A stretch of 64,000 bases of DNA from Sclerurus mexicanus. Lineage: Eukaryota > Chordata > Aves > Passeriformes > Furnariidae. This document shows, one piece after another, positions 63,780-64,000 of the stretch; the stretch's first letter is position 1; each line of letters starts with the position of its first letter. The stretch is from positions 935,514 through 999,513 of the forward strand of contig VWZF01002521.1 in NCBI GenBank assembly GCA_013396755.1, read 5' to 3'. The translations under genes and the position numbers were made by a program. The notes below the pieces were generated by a model that worked only from the letters and a program-made list of their open reading frames with translations, searched no databases and was not told where the DNA came from.

Positions 63780-64000
63780 CCTTCAACACCGCGCTTCCCC
63801 CGCGCCCCTCCCGCCGCTCCCCTCGCCGGGGCGGCGCGACAGCCGAGGGGACACGGACGGCTTTGTCTCACGGCCGAGGGGACACGGACGGCTTTGTCTC
63901 ACGGCCCGAGGGGACACGGACCGCTCTGTCTCACGGCCGAGGGGACACGGACGGCTTTGTCTCACGGCCGAGGGGACACGGACGGCTTTGTCTCACGGCC
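63780..64000. promoter_or_regulatory. CpG-rich region at the window edge
   Basis: GC and CpG content rise abruptly from 63780 (CCGCGCTTCCCCCGCGCCCC and similar). This may be the left margin of a CpG island. UGDH is the expected next gene on this side from human gene order, but no UGDH exon is present, so the link is inference. Confidence 0.5.
63843..64000 (+). repeat. 31-bp CpG-rich minisatellite, open at window end
   Basis: CCGAGGGGACACGG recurs at 63843, 63874, 63906, 63937 and 63968, at spacings of 31, 32, 31 and 31 bases. Each unit holds several CpGs and the module GGCTTTGTCTCACGG. The third unit differs at two bases and is preceded by one extra C. The array continues past base 64000. 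Confidence 0.95.

Noticed and set aside
63611..63965. Minus-strand frames giving repeated Arg/Pro-rich peptides
   Set aside because: They are translations of the 31-bp minisatellite and its CpG-rich border.
1..64000. CRISPR arrays, operons, phage or plasmid features
   Set aside because: The only regular repeats are minisatellites without spacers, and the sequence is clearly vertebrate.

Overview
This window is vertebrate nuclear DNA, almost certainly from a bird and probably a perching bird (Passeriformes). The evidence is the repeat content. There are CR1 LINE remnants, mostly antisense, and two solo LTRs of avian endogenous-retrovirus type. A tRNA-Ile-derived SINE with a CR1-like tail matches the passerine family known as TguSINE1. 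Gene density is low, introns are long, splice sites are canonical and CpG islands are discrete. I see no bacterial operon, CRISPR array or plasmid feature. Most short open frames here are chance frames in introns and repeats.

The one gene I can read with confidence is SMIM14 (small integral membrane protein 14, C4orf34 in human) on the + strand. Its coding sequence is split over four exons at 32700-32774, 46596-46644, 54164-54312 and 54835-54867. It encodes 101 residues: a Cys/His-rich N-terminus, one membrane helix and a Pro-rich tail. A CpG island at about 17.95-18.66 kb is the best candidate for its promoter and untranslated first exon. The 3' UTR probably runs to about 57.98 kb.

Layout. 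1-5.3 kb is AT-rich noncoding DNA with an antisense CR1 and a solo LTR. 5.28-8.67 kb holds two nearly identical 1.7-kb copies separated by one N, which looks like an assembly false duplication. 6.87-6.98 and 8.57-8.72 kb hold a G-rich 43-bp minisatellite that runs into a 441-N gap. 9.16-9.48 kb is CpG-rich. 9.5-17.9 kb has no recognisable gene. 17.95-18.66 kb is the CpG island. 18.7-57.98 kb is SMIM14, with an old CR1 in intron 1, two CR1 pieces and a solo LTR in intron 2, and the SINE in intron 3. 58-63.8 kb is intergenic. 63.78-64.0 kb is a CpG-rich 31-bp minisatellite cut by the window edge.

From the human arrangement as I remember it, UBE2K should lie upstream in divergent orientation and UGDH downstream in the same direction as SMIM14. 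The CpG-rich gapped region near 9 kb could belong to the UBE2K promoter, and the CpG-rich right edge could approach UGDH. No exon of either gene is visible, so this is inference. I did not find a convincing undescribed biological system. The most useful observations are the assembly artefact, the minisatellite and gap, the SMIM14 first-exon question and the dated insertions.
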